A stretch of DNA of 26,055 nucleotides from Subdoligranulum sp. (GCA_004555405.1 SFIE01000049.1:1-26055); one strand, 5' to 3'. Positions 14,951 through 23,137 are shown, counted from the first letter of the stretch. Notes: generated by a model from the letters alone, not told the origin. A program made the numbers and translations.

Positions 14951-15891
14951 ACTCCGGCTCCTTTCCACTCATCCAGCAGGGCCTGCAGCTCGGCTGCCGT
15001 TTCCACGGGGGTACACAGCACCCCCGTGCCCAGGGTTTTCTTCACAAAACCGGTCAGCGCCTTGCCGGGGCCCACTTCGATCACACGGTCTACCCCCAAC
15101 TCGCCCAAGCGGCGCAGGGTGTCCTCCATGTACACGCTGCTCTGCACCTGCCGGATCAAAAGCTCCGGGATGCTCTCCTGCCCGGTTTTTTCGCGGCCAA
15201 GGCAGTTGAACAGCACCGGCGTGTGCATTTTTCCGAAATGCTCGGTCTGAAAGCGCTGCCGCAGCACTTCGCCTGCGGGGGCCATCAAACGGGTGTGGAA
15301 CGGGCCGCTCACCTTCAGCGGCAGGCAGCGCTTTGCACCGGCCTGCAGCGCCAGGCGCCCGGCCTCCTGCACGGCGTTTTTCTCGCCGCCGATCACGATC
15401 TGCCCGGGGCAGTTCAGATTGCAGATCTGCGCCGTGCCCAAGGCCGATGCCTTTTCGCAGCACTCGGCCAGCGCCTCGCGCCCCAGCCCCAAAACGGCGA
15501 TCATGGCGCTCTCCACGCCCTCGGCCGCCTTGGCCATGGCCTTGCCGCGGCACTCGGCCAGCAGCACCGCCTGCGCCGGGTCAAACACGCCCGCCGCCTG
15601 CAGCGCCGAATACTCTCCCAGCGACAGTCCGGCCAGATAATCCGGCCGAATGCCCGCCTGCTGCAAAACCGCCGTGATACCGGCGGCAAAGGCCACCATG
15701 CAGGGCTGGGTGTACTGGGTCTCGTTCAAAACGCCGTCGGGGTCCTCAAAGCACACCTTGTGCAGATCAAACCCCAGCTGCTCGCGGGCCGCATCAAAGG
15801 CCTCGCGAAATGCGGGAAACGCTTCGTATACATCCCGCCCCATGCCGGGGTGCTGGCTTCCCTGCCCGGCGTATACAATGGCAAGCTTCAT
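14947..15891 (-). CDS. fabD: Malonyl-CoA:ACP transacylase FabD
   Basis: This enzyme loads malonyl groups onto ACP. The 314-residue protein starts with the family hallmark YAGQGSQHPGMG (7-18), has the nucleophile Ser90 in GLSLGEYSAL and the partner His199 in GPFHTRLM. The start at 15891 is chosen because it overlaps the upstream stop (ATGA) and begins directly at the family N-terminus; an in-frame ATG 15 bases earlier is less likely. It is coupled at both ends by four-base overlaps. Confidence 0.96.
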   Translation of the reverse strand: MKLAIVYAGQGSQHPGMGRDVYEAFPAFREAFDAAREQLGFDLHKVCFEDPDGVLNETQYTQPCMVAFAAGITAVLQQAGIRPDYLAGLSLGEYSALQAAGVFDPAQAVLLAECRGKAMAKAAEGVESAMIAVLGLGREALAECCEKASALGTAQICNLNCPGQIVIGGEKNAVQEAGRLALQAGAKRCLPLKVSGPFHTRLMAPAGEVLRQRFQTEHFGKMHTPVLFNCLGREKTGQESIPELLIRQVQSSVYMEDTLRRLGELGVDRVIEVGPGKALTGFVKKTLGTGVLCTPVETAAELQALLDEWKGAGV

Positions 15892-16952
15892 TGCTGCATC
15901 CTCCATTCGGTCATCACTTCGTCGATCAGCTCTTTCACTGAGCGCATTTTATCCAGTCGGCCCACATTCGAGCCGCAGAAAAACAGTCCGTTTTCCACAT
16001 CTCCCTGCACCGCGCGGATCAGCGCGTGGGTGATGCAATAGGGCGCCTTGCCGGGGTCGCAGCTTTTCAGGCACCGGGCACAGCGCCGGGGCGGCACTCG
16101 CCCGCCCTGCTCCAGCCGCTGCACCAGCGGCGTGGCCAGCGCACGGCCCGGCATTCCCACCGGGCTGTGGATAATGCGCACATCCTCGGCCTTGGCCTGC
16201 AGCAGCACATCCTTGTATGCCTGGCTGGCATCGCATTCCCATGTGGGAATAAACCGGGTGGCCATCTGCACACCCGCTGCGCCCAGCCTGGTAAAGCGGG
16301 CCATATCCTGCCCGGTATACACGCCGCCTGCCACAAACACCGGGATAGTATGCCCAAACTGCTCCTCGAATTTTTTCACCTCGGCCAGCACCTCGGGCAG
16401 GATCTGTTCCAAACCCGGGCATTGGCCCTTCAGCAGCTCCTGCTCGTCAAAGCCCAGATGTCCGCCCGCCTCGCAGCCTTCCACCACCACAAAATCGGCG
16501 CAGCGGCCAAAATGCTTGGCCCAGCGGGTCAAAATCAGGCGCGCCGCCCGGGCGCCCGAAACAATGGGCGCCAGCGCCACATCCGCATCGCCCGCAATGC
16601 CGGGCAGATCCAGCGGCAGCCCTGCGCCCGAGATCACAGCGTCCACCCCCGCCGCAATGGCGGTTTTCACGGCATCTGCATACTGGGCCGTGGCCACCAT
16701 GGCGTTGATGGCCACCATCCCTTTGCCCCGGGCGATCTGCCTGGCCTTTTCGATTTCCTTGGTAAGCGCCCGCAGATTGGCCCCGTTTGGATCTTTTTCA
16801 AAATCCGGCTCACGAAAACCGGTATCCGCTGTGGAAATGCATCCCAGCGCCCCCTGGGCGGCCACGGCTCCGGCCAGCCCGCCCAGCGAAACGCCCACGC
16901 CCATGCCCCCCTGCAAAATGGGCACCTGCAGGGTGCGCCCCCGGATCAGCAC
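15888..16952 (-). CDS. FabK/nitronate monooxygenase-family flavoprotein (second copy)
   Basis: This 354-residue FMN-binding TIM barrel belongs to the NMO/FabK superfamily: VPILQGGMGVG (10-20), GAGLPLDLPG (109-118), a catalytic-position His165 in EGCEAGGHLG, and GGVYTGQDM. Unlike the FabK next door it has a C-terminal cysteine cluster, Cys291-x2-Cys294-x3-Cys298 and Cys306 (CARCLKSCDPGKAPYC). GTG at 16952 is the best start, since it overlaps the preceding stop as GTGCTGA and places the barrel motif at the N-terminus; ATG starts further up run through the preceding gene. It may be a second enoyl-ACP reductase with different chain specificity, or a 2-nitropropane-dioxygenase-like enzyme cotranscribed with fab. 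Confidence 0.85.
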   Translation of the reverse strand: MLIRGRTLQVPILQGGMGVGVSLGGLAGAVAAQGALGCISTADTGFREPDFEKDPNGANLRALTKEIEKARQIARGKGMVAINAMVATAQYADAVKTAIAAGVDAVISGAGLPLDLPGIAGDADVALAPIVSGARAARLILTRWAKHFGRCADFVVVEGCEAGGHLGFDEQELLKGQCPGLEQILPEVLAEVKKFEEQFGHTIPVFVAGGVYTGQDMARFTRLGAAGVQMATRFIPTWECDASQAYKDVLLQAKAEDVRIIHSPVGMPGRALATPLVQRLEQGGRVPPRRCARCLKSCDPGKAPYCITHALIRAVQGDVENGLFFCGSNVGRLDKMRSVKELIDEVMTEWRMQQ

Positions 16953-17884
16953 AGCGCCCCCAGCGCTTTCATGCGCTCCTGGCCGCCGTTCCAAAGCCCG
17001 GCAAGAATTTCCTCCACAGGGCGGATCTCGTGCAGCATTCCGCACACCTGCCCGGCCATCAGGCTGCCGGTTTGGATGTCGCCCTGCTGCACGGCGCGCC
17101 GCAGCGAGCCCAGCGTGTATTTTTCCAGTTCCATTTTATCCGCGCCTTCTTTTTCCCGGCGCAGATATTCCCGGCTCATGCGGTTTTTCAAAATGCGCAC
17201 AGGTGCGCCGGTGATCCGGCCGGTCACCACGGTGTCGCTGTCCTTGGCCTTCAAAAGCGCCGCCTTGTAATTTTCATGGATGGGGCATTCCCGGCTCACC
17301 AATAGGCAGGTGCCCACCTGCACGCCGCAGGCCCCCAGCGCAAAGGCCGCCGCCATCTGGCGGCCGTCGGCAATGCCGCCCGCAGCGATCACCGGAATAT
17401 CCACGGCATCCACCACCTGCGGCACCAGCGCCATGGTGGCCATTTCGCCCACATGGCCGCCGCTCTCGGTGCCCTCGGCGATCACGGCATCCACGCCGCA
17501 CTTGGCCAGATGCACCGCCAGAATGGCTGCGCCCACCACCGGGATCACCACGATCCCCGCTGCCTTCCAGGCGGGCAGGTATTTGCCGGGGTTGCCTGCG
17601 CCGGTGGTCACCACGGGCACCTTTTCCTCGGCAGCGATGCGGGCAAACTCATCGGCCAGCGGGTGCATCAGCATAATGTTCACCCCAAAAGGCTTGTCGG
17701 TGCGCGCGCGGCAGTCTGCGATCTCCCTGCGCAGCGCCTCGCCGCTTTGCAGCCCGCCGCAGGCGATCACGCCCAGCGCGCCGCCGTTGGAGCAGGCCGC
17801 GGCAAATTCGCCGGTGGCAATGTTGGCCATGCCCCCCTGAATGATGGGGTAGCGTGTGCCCAGAATTTCGTTCAAAAGTTTCAT
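16946..17884 (-). CDS. fabK: Enoyl-ACP reductase II FabK
   Basis: This FMN enzyme catalyses the last reductive step of each elongation round, in place of FabI. The 312-residue protein shows YPIIQGGMANIA (12-23), GVNIMLM (67-73), TTGAGNP (93-99) and His144 within EGTESGGHVG, the catalytic His position known from pneumococcal FabK. The ATG at 17884 overlaps the fabH stop (ATGA) and has GGAGGG upstream, while the in-frame extension upstream reads through fabH. No fabI is present in the window. Confidence 0.95.
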   Translation of the reverse strand: MKLLNEILGTRYPIIQGGMANIATGEFAAACSNGGALGVIACGGLQSGEALRREIADCRARTDKPFGVNIMLMHPLADEFARIAAEEKVPVVTTGAGNPGKYLPAWKAAGIVVIPVVGAAILAVHLAKCGVDAVIAEGTESGGHVGEMATMALVPQVVDAVDIPVIAAGGIADGRQMAAAFALGACGVQVGTCLLVSRECPIHENYKAALLKAKDSDTVVTGRITGAPVRILKNRMSREYLRREKEGADKMELEKYTLGSLRRAVQQGDIQTGSLMAGQVCGMLHEIRPVEEILAGLWNGGQERMKALGALC

Positions 17885-18852
17885 GCATTTCCCTCCGTTT
17901 GGGCGGCAAGGGGGCGGTACTGCAGCAGCATGCCCGCCCAGGTAAGCCCCGCGCCAAAGCCCACACACACCAGCGTCTGGCCCGGTTTCATGGCCCCGCT
18001 TTCCCACAATTCATTCAGCGCCAGCGGCACGCTGGCTGCGCTGGTGTTGCCGGTGTGCGACAGATTTTTATAAAATTTTGCCGGGTCTGCCCCCAGCTTT
18101 TTGATGCTCAGATCAATAATGCGCTCGTTTGCCTGATGGCACACGAACCAGTCCACCATGTCCATGCTTTCGCCGCTTTTTTCCAGCACCTCGCGAATGC
18201 AGCGGGGCATGGCCTCCACGGCAAAGCGAAATACCGCAGGCCCGTCCATGCGAATGGCCGTGGGCTGCACGCCGGGGCCCTCCACGCGAATGGCATCGCC
18301 GCCCCGCGCGCCCAACGTCAGTGCAAAGGGGCCGTTCTCTCCCAGCGAAACCACCGCCGCCCCCGCACCGTCGCCAAACAGAATACAGGTGGTGCGGTCG
18401 GTCATATCCAACAGGCGTGAAAGCTGCTCGCAGCCCACCACCAGCGCATATTTGCCGCCGGTTTGCTCCAAAAGGCCCTTGGCCGCCGCAAGGCCGTACA
18501 AAAAGCCCGAGCAGGCGGCGTTTACATCCATCACGGGAATATTTTCCCGCAGCCCCAGCGCCCGCTGCACCAGGCAGGCCGTGCTGGGGGCCGCCCACTC
18601 CCCCGAAAGGGTGGCGCACAGGCAGCAGTCCATATCCTCTGCCTGCAGCCCGCTGCGCTCCAGCGCCTGCGCGGCCGCGCGGATGGCCAGCCCCGAAGCC
18701 GTTTCGCCCTCGGCGCAAAAGCGGCGCTCGGCAATGCCGGTGCGGCTTTTGATCCATTCATCGCTTGTTTCTACAATTTTAGCCAAATCGTTGTTGGTCA
18801 CCTTGTTTTGGGGCAATGCGCCGCCAAAACTCAGCAGCTGCAGCGTATTCAT
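17881..18852 (-). CDS. fabH: 3-oxoacyl-ACP synthase III FabH
   Basis: This enzyme initiates fatty acid synthesis by condensing an acyl-CoA primer with malonyl-ACP. The 323-residue protein has Cys114 in NAACSGF (the more usual form is ACAGF), His239 in VCHQANERI and Asn269 in SHTGNTSAA, the complete Cys-His-Asn triad. The start overlaps the accA stop as ATGA, and its own stop overlaps the fabK start. Confidence 0.96.
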   Translation of the reverse strand: MNTLQLLSFGGALPQNKVTNNDLAKIVETSDEWIKSRTGIAERRFCAEGETASGLAIRAAAQALERSGLQAEDMDCCLCATLSGEWAAPSTACLVQRALGLRENIPVMDVNAACSGFLYGLAAAKGLLEQTGGKYALVVGCEQLSRLLDMTDRTTCILFGDGAGAAVVSLGENGPFALTLGARGGDAIRVEGPGVQPTAIRMDGPAVFRFAVEAMPRCIREVLEKSGESMDMVDWFVCHQANERIIDLSIKKLGADPAKFYKNLSHTGNTSAASVPLALNELWESGAMKPGQTLVCVGFGAGLTWAGMLLQYRPLAAQTEGNA

Positions 18853-19790
18853 GCGCTCTCCTCCGTCCCCCGGCCAATGCGGCGGAATTTTTCATAGCGC
18901 TGTTCCCGCAGCTGGGCGGCGCTCATGCCGCAAAGCTCTTCCAGGTTCTTTTGCAGGGCCTTGTCCACCTGGGCAAACAGCGCCCCGGGGTCAGCCTGTG
19001 CGCCGCCGTCCGGCTCGGCGATCACCTGTTCGATCACGCCGCCCTCCTTCAGATCCTGCGCCGTCAGCTTCATCACCCGGCAGGCTTCCTGGCTGCGGGC
19101 CGCATCGCGCCACAGAATGCTGGCAAAGCCCTCGGGGCTCAGCACCGAATAAATGGCGTTTTCCAGCATCAGCACGCGGTTGGCCACGCCCAGCGCCAGC
19201 GCACCGCCGCTGCTGCCCTCGCCGGTCACCACGGCGATCACGGGCACATCCAGCTTGCTCATCTCGGCAAGGTTGCGGGCAATGGCCTCGCCCTGTCCCC
19301 GCTCCTCGGCCTCCTTGCCCGGGTATGCCCCCGGGGTGTCGATAAAGGTAATAATGGGGCGGCCGAATTTTTGTGCCTGCTCCATCAGCCGCAGCGCCTT
19401 GCGATAGCCCTCGGGGCCGGGCATACCAAAGTTATACTTCATGCTCTCCTGCATATTGTGCCCCTTGCGGTGGCCGATCACCGTGACCGGCTGGCCGTGA
19501 AACAGGGCCACGCCCCCCAGAATGCTGGCATCCTCGCGGCACTGGCGGTCGCCCCGCTGCTCAAAGAAATCCGTAAAGATCCCGGCAATATAATCATCGA
19601 TCTTGGGGCGGCGCGGATGGCGCGCCAGATACACCCGGTCCTCGGCAGGCAGATCGTGGCAGCTTTCCAGCAATTCGCGGCGGTCACGCTCCAGCTGGCG
19701 GCGGCGCAGCGCAAGCTCGGGGGCATCGCCCTGCAAAGCCTGCTCCTCGGCCTCCAGCTGCTCTACCATTTTCAAAACTTCCTTGATCAT
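18849..19790 (-). CDS. accA: Acetyl-CoA carboxylase carboxyltransferase subunit alpha
   Basis: This is the alpha half of the carboxyltransferase that makes malonyl-CoA. The 313-residue protein has the normal AccA length, an N-terminal helical region, RHPRRP (57-62), then the crotonase-fold core with GHRKG (106-110), IDTPGAYPG (149-157), GEGSSGGALALGVANRV and YSVLSPEGFASILWRD. The ATG overlaps the accD stop (ATGA), as expected for subunits made in equal amounts. The biotin carrier and biotin carboxylase partners are not in this operon. Confidence 0.97.
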   Translation of the reverse strand: MIKEVLKMVEQLEAEEQALQGDAPELALRRRQLERDRRELLESCHDLPAEDRVYLARHPRRPKIDDYIAGIFTDFFEQRGDRQCREDASILGGVALFHGQPVTVIGHRKGHNMQESMKYNFGMPGPEGYRKALRLMEQAQKFGRPIITFIDTPGAYPGKEAEERGQGEAIARNLAEMSKLDVPVIAVVTGEGSSGGALALGVANRVLMLENAIYSVLSPEGFASILWRDAARSQEACRVMKLTAQDLKEGGVIEQVIAEPDGGAQADPGALFAQVDKALQKNLEELCGMSAAQLREQRYEKFRRIGRGTEESA

Positions 19791-20668
19791 GCGGTTTTAT
19801 TCTCCCCTTTCCGTTCATGCAGGCGCAGGATCTTTTCTAATGTATCGCGCATTTCGCTGCGGGGCACGATCTGGTCCACAAAGCCGTGATCCTGCTGAAA
19901 TTCGCTGCGCTGAAATCCCTCGGGCAGCTTCTCTCCAATGGTCTGCTCGATCACACGCGGCCCGGCAAAGCCGATCAGCGCGCCGGGCTCGGCCAGCATA
20001 ATATCCCCCAGCGAGGCAAAGCTGGCGGTCACGCCGCCGGTGGTGGGGTGGGTCAGCACGCTGATATACAGCCCGCCATGCTCGCCGAAGGCGGCAATGG
20101 CGGCGCTGGTTTTGGCCATCTGCATCAGGCTGAAAATGCCCTCCTGCATACGCGCGCCGCCGCTGGCCGAAAAAATGATCAGCGGCAGCTTTTCCCGGTC
20201 GGCATATTCCACGGCGCGGGTGATCTTTTCCCCCACCGCCGTGCCCATGCTGCCCATCAGAAACTGGCTGTCCAGCACCGCAGCCACCACGGGCATACCG
20301 CCAATGGCGCCCTTTGCGGTCACCGCGGCCTCCTTCATGCCGGTGGCACGGGTCTGGGCGGCAGCCTTCTGGGCGTAATCCGGAAACTGCAGCGGATCGG
20401 TGCCTTGCACATCGGCATCCAACTCACAAAAGCTGCCGTGATCCAGCACCAGCGAAAGCCGGTAATAGCCGCCAATGGGGGCATGATAGCCGCAGTTGGG
20501 GCACACCTGCAGGCTGCGGTTCCAGTTGGCGCGGGTGGCGCGGCGCTGGCAGGCCTTGCAGGTGATCATTTCGGGCTGCTCCCAGACAGCCTTGGGGATC
20601 GTGCGCTTGGCGGCTTCTATTTTCGGCTCCGGGCGAATGCCGCGGGGCAAAAGATTTTTCAGATCCAT
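19787..20668 (-). CDS. accD: Acetyl-CoA carboxylase carboxyltransferase subunit beta
   Basis: The 293-residue protein has an N-terminal zinc ribbon, Cys37-x2-Cys40 and Cys56-x2-Cys59, then the crotonase-fold carboxyltransferase core with SASGGARMQEG, HPTTGGVTASFA and the oxyanion-region GFAGPRVIEQT. It pairs with AccA into the alpha2-beta2 carboxyltransferase. AAAGGAGA precedes the ATG. It is separated from acpP by 225 bases that include a GC-rich hairpin, so its mRNA level may be lower than that of acpP. Confidence 0.97.
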   Translation of the reverse strand: MDLKNLLPRGIRPEPKIEAAKRTIPKAVWEQPEMITCKACQRRATRANWNRSLQVCPNCGYHAPIGGYYRLSLVLDHGSFCELDADVQGTDPLQFPDYAQKAAAQTRATGMKEAAVTAKGAIGGMPVVAAVLDSQFLMGSMGTAVGEKITRAVEYADREKLPLIIFSASGGARMQEGIFSLMQMAKTSAAIAAFGEHGGLYISVLTHPTTGGVTASFASLGDIMLAEPGALIGFAGPRVIEQTIGEKLPEGFQRSEFQQDHGFVDQIVPRSEMRDTLEKILRLHERKGENKTA

Positions 20669-20713
20669 GTTTTGCTTCTCCTTTGTTGCGCAGGGGGTCA
20701 GCGCCCCTTTCTG

Positions 20714-20753
20714 AAAACGCCGCCGCCCCTGCTTTTTGGGACGGCGGCGTTTT
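20714..20753 (-). terminator. GC-rich hairpin between acpP and accD (partial terminator)
   Basis: Bases 20714-20729 and 20738-20753 pair over 16 positions (AAAACGCCGCCG core, one G-U on the minus strand), and on the minus strand the stem ends in TTTT. It could let part of the transcription from the acpP promoter stop, giving excess acpP mRNA. The remaining 20754-20893 holds no gene I can support. Confidence 0.6.
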
Positions 20754-20893
20754 GCGGTGTTCCGGCATGGCCGCCTGTGTTTTGCTTTTTACAGCAAAAA
20801 GTGTGCGGCAGCGCCTTTGAAACGATGGGGCCCAATGTGTTTGCCCTATGCACGGGCGGGCTGTGGGGCGCGCTGCGTGCGGTGCGGCCTATT

Positions 20894-21121
20894 TTACTTG
20901 TTGGCGTTCACATAGTCCAGCATATCCTGCAGGGTGTGCATATCGGCGATCTTTTCGTCGGGGATCTGCACGCCGCAGGCATCCTCAATGGCCATGTTCA
21001 GCTCCACAGCGTCCAGGCTGTCTGCCCCCAGATCCTCCATCAGATCGGCGGTCAGGGTCACCTTATCGGCATCGCAGCTCAGGGTGTTCAGTACGATTTC
21101 TTTCAGCTCTTCAAAAGTCAT
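20894..21121 (-). CDS. acpP: Acyl carrier protein
   Basis: This 75-residue acidic four-helix protein carries growing acyl chains on a phosphopantetheine attached to Ser35 in the invariant DSLDAVEL. GGAGGAA lies upstream of the ATG. It is the first gene of the fab operon, following the promoter at 21194-21221. A single Cys in helix II (ACGVQIP) is unremarkable. The hairpin downstream and the 225-base gap to accD suggest it is produced in excess of the enzymes. Confidence 0.97.
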   Translation of the reverse strand: MTFEELKEIVLNTLSCDADKVTLTADLMEDLGADSLDAVELNMAIEDACGVQIPDEKIADMHTLQDMLDYVNANK

Positions 21122-21193
21122 GGTTGTATTCCTCCAAAGTTGTATTATCTTGATGTTTTTAGTTAAATAGTTTTAAGCTTTTCGGCTGTGAAC

Positions 21194-21221
21194 AGTATAA
21201 CAGACTCCGCATGAATGTCAA
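21194..21221 (-). promoter_or_regulatory. Promoter of the fatty acid synthesis operon
   Basis: On the minus strand a perfect TTGACA (21221-21216), a 16-base spacer and TATACT (21199-21194) preceded by TGT form a strong promoter with an extended -10. Transcription should start near 21187, leaving a leader of about 65 bases before acpP. Confidence 0.85.
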
Positions 21222-21224
21222 TCA

Positions 21225-21243
21225 TTTTAGTTAAAATATTTTA
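21225..21243. promoter_or_regulatory. Candidate operator at the fab promoter
   Basis: A perfect 12-bp palindrome TAAAATATTTTA (21232-21243) lies directly upstream of the -35 box. An 11-base direct repeat TTTTAGTTAAA occurs at 21225-21235 and again in the leader at 21157-21167, so the copies bracket the promoter. This is a reasonable place for a lipid-responsive regulator to bind. It does not clearly match the published FapR or FabT consensus as I recall them. Confidence 0.5.
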
Positions 21244-21490
21244 GCTTTTACAAATTGTTCATATTTTCCGCCCATCGGGCTTTTGTGCCCTTTTCAAACG
21301 GCTTTTTGCCTTTTGGGCAGGGTTTTCCCTGTTTTCTGCACAATATTTTGCAGTTTGCTTTGTTTCTTTTTATAGATATGATAGAACAGCCGCCGTGCGG
21401 CCGTTCTACTTATTTCAGTGCCGTTTTTCTCCCCGGCTATTGCCGGGAACCGAAAAAACATGGCAAATTATATCATTTCGTTTCACTTCA

Positions 21491-21499
21491 TGATATAAT
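21491..21499 (+). promoter_or_regulatory. Extended -10 promoter before the unrecognised gene
   Basis: TGATATAAT (21491-21499) is an extended -10, about 100 bases upstream of the start at 21603; no good -35 is visible. The rest of the gap from 21244 holds two small hairpins (GCCGC-CGT-GCGGC near 21390-21410, CCGGC-TATT-GCCGG near 21433-21446) and no gene I can support. Confidence 0.5.
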
Positions 21500-21602
21500 A
21501 TTACAAACTTCTCTATGCATCCGTGATCCGGCAAAACTGCGCCCTGCCCCGCAGGCCCTTTTCCCCTGCAAGGCCGGGTGCCACCGATAGAAAGGCGCAG
21601 CT

Positions 21603-22361
21603 ATGAGTGAAAATTTATTGGGCAAAGCCTCCGAAAAATCCGCCCCGGCCCCGGAATACGACACCAGCCCCGAAGCCTTTAAGCTGTACAATGCACTGTA
21701 CCGCCAAAACGGCCTGCTGGGCAGTGAGATCAGCCTTTCTGCGGCCAGATCCCGCCGCCCCGCGGCCGAATGTGAGCTTTTTCACGATGGGCGCAGCGTG
21801 GTGCTCACGGTCAGCGGCGATACCGATTTCAATTTCAGCACCAAGCGGGTCATCGGCCTTTCCCGCAGCCGCATCGACTTTTTGAAATATTACCAGCACG
21901 AGCTGCCCATGGAGCAGCAGGGGGAATTCATTCACCTGCTCTCCGAATGCCAGCGGCATTTTCATTCCCCCGAAAACCTTTCGCTGATGCCCCAGACCGG
22001 CGGGCTGAACCTGGCCAAAAAGGGCATCGGCAACGACCGATTGGATGCCTTTGTGTTTTCCCTGAGCGAATACTACACCGGCGGCAGCAGCCTGCTGCTC
22101 TCCTATGCCTCCAACGAAAACCTGCCCTTTTTAAAGCGGTATCTCTCGCTTTTCAGCAGCGTGTACGATTATTGCCGCACCCTCTACGGCATCAGCGATA
22201 CCCTTACCACCGCGCTGGTGGTTTCGGGCCGCCAGCCCATCGACAGTGCCCCCCGGGCGCTGGAATATATGCAGCTGGCCTGCCGCTTCTGGGAGCAAAA
22301 GCGCGCCCGCCTTGCCGCGCTGGAAACTTCCCCCTTCCCCGCTGCGCCCGCCGAAGCCTGA
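21603..22361 (+). CDS. Hypothetical protein, family not recognised
   Basis: I do not recognise this 252-residue protein. It looks soluble: no signal peptide or membrane helix, a charged N-terminus, a region near 55-85 that alternates hydrophobic residues as in beta strands (RSVVLTVSGDTDFNF), then mostly helical segments rich in Leu, Tyr and Phe (about 130-200), and a short Ala/Pro-rich tail. The start has AAAGG ten bases upstream. Codon use is like its neighbours and the reading frame is intact, followed by a strong terminator, so it is probably a real gene and not an overlap artefact. It stands alone between the divergent fab operon and a convergent HD-domain gene. Confidence 0.75.
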   Translation: MSENLLGKASEKSAPAPEYDTSPEAFKLYNALYRQNGLLGSEISLSAARSRRPAAECELFHDGRSVVLTVSGDTDFNFSTKRVIGLSRSRIDFLKYYQHELPMEQQGEFIHLLSECQRHFHSPENLSLMPQTGGLNLAKKGIGNDRLDAFVFSLSEYYTGGSSLLLSYASNENLPFLKRYLSLFSSVYDYCRTLYGISDTLTTALVVSGRQPIDSAPRALEYMQLACRFWEQKRARLAALETSPFPAAPAEA

Positions 22362-22380
22362 GCGCCCCTATATGCCAAAA

Positions 22381-22430
22381 AGCCCCTGCCGGATACAGCA
22401 AAGTGTATCGGCAGGGGCTGAATTTTTCTT
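22381..22430. terminator. Bidirectional terminator between convergent genes
   Basis: AGCCCCTGCC-G-GATACA (22381-22397) pairs with TGTATC-GGCAGGGGCT (22404-22419), with one bulged G. TTTTTCTTTT follows on the plus strand and TTTT on the minus strand. It can serve the gene at 21603 and the HD-domain gene at 22465. Confidence 0.9.
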
Positions 22431-22464
22431 TTCTATTATATATAGTATAAAGCGGCGGGGTGCT

Positions 22465-23016
22465 TCACGCCCCGTGTACCTCGCTCATCAGTGCTTCAAA
22501 CAGCTCCAGATATTCCCGCTCCACCTGTGCAAAGGGCAGCACCTGATAGGAAAACGCCGTCTGCATCACGGGGGCCGGGCCCTGCGGGGCATCGTTCAGC
22601 AGCACCTTTAAATCATAATACAGCATATCATCGTCCACCTGCTTCACCAGCGCGGCCTCGCGGGCGGTGAGCGGGCTGCCCAGAAATTTTTGATAGATCA
22701 CCGCCAGCAAGCGATTTTCCAGCACACGGTATTCCGGCAGGCTTGCCTTGAAGGGGCGGGGCACATCGCTTAAATAGGCTTCGCTTGCATCGTGCAAAAG
22801 GCACGCAAGCGCCACCCGGCTTCCCCAGCCCCGGGCTTTGGCCTCTCTTGCGCAGTGCAGGCAGTGCTGCCCCACCGAAAAAAACTGCTTCACATGGCCG
22901 TTTCCGCGGCACAGCAGCGAAAGGGCGTGGGCCACATCCTGAATGCGCACCCCCTCGGGGGCGGGCTCGGTGGGCGCAAAGTGCGCGCCCGTATAGGTGG
23001 TGATGGTCAAAGCCAT
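22465..23016 (-). CDS. HD-domain phosphohydrolase, YfbR-like
   Basis: The 183-residue HD-superfamily protein has a metal-binding set His51 (FSVGQHCLHCA), His75-Asp76 (LLHDASEAYLSDVPRP) and Asp129/130. The combination of an SVxQH motif, an HDAxEAYLxDxPRP motif and a C-terminal acidic position fits the YfbR-type group of nucleotide-directed hydrolases; a 5'-deoxynucleotidase role is likely but unproven here. The ATG at 23016 has GGAAGGAG upstream; an in-frame ORF extends 180 bases further but reads through the intergenic promoter region. A weak promoter (TGGAAA, 17 bases, TGT-TACGAT) lies just upstream on the minus strand. Confidence 0.85.
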   Translation of the reverse strand: MALTITTYTGAHFAPTEPAPEGVRIQDVAHALSLLCRGNGHVKQFFSVGQHCLHCAREAKARGWGSRVALACLLHDASEAYLSDVPRPFKASLPEYRVLENRLLAVIYQKFLGSPLTAREAALVKQVDDDMLYYDLKVLLNDAPQGPAPVMQTAFSYQVLPFAQVEREYLELFEALMSEVHGA

Positions 23017-23100
23017 GGTTTCTCTCTCCTTCCCGAATTTTCTTTTATCGTAACACAATTTTTGCCCATTTTCCACTCCGCTGTCCCTTGCAAAAGCTCC

Positions 23101-23129
23101 TTGACAATCCCTTTCGGGTGCGCTATACT
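23101..23129 (+). promoter_or_regulatory. Promoter of the riboswitch-oadB unit
   Basis: A perfect TTGACA (23101-23106), a 17-base spacer and TATACT (23124-23129) are present. Transcription should start near 23136, just before the aptamer, leaving a 208-base leader before the coding region. Confidence 0.88.
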
Positions 23130-23137
23130 CTTTGCAG

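Noticed and set aside
19886..21166. 426-codon plus-strand frame across accD and acpP
   Set aside because: It runs antisense through two conserved genes and the intergenic hairpin and has no recognisable domain.
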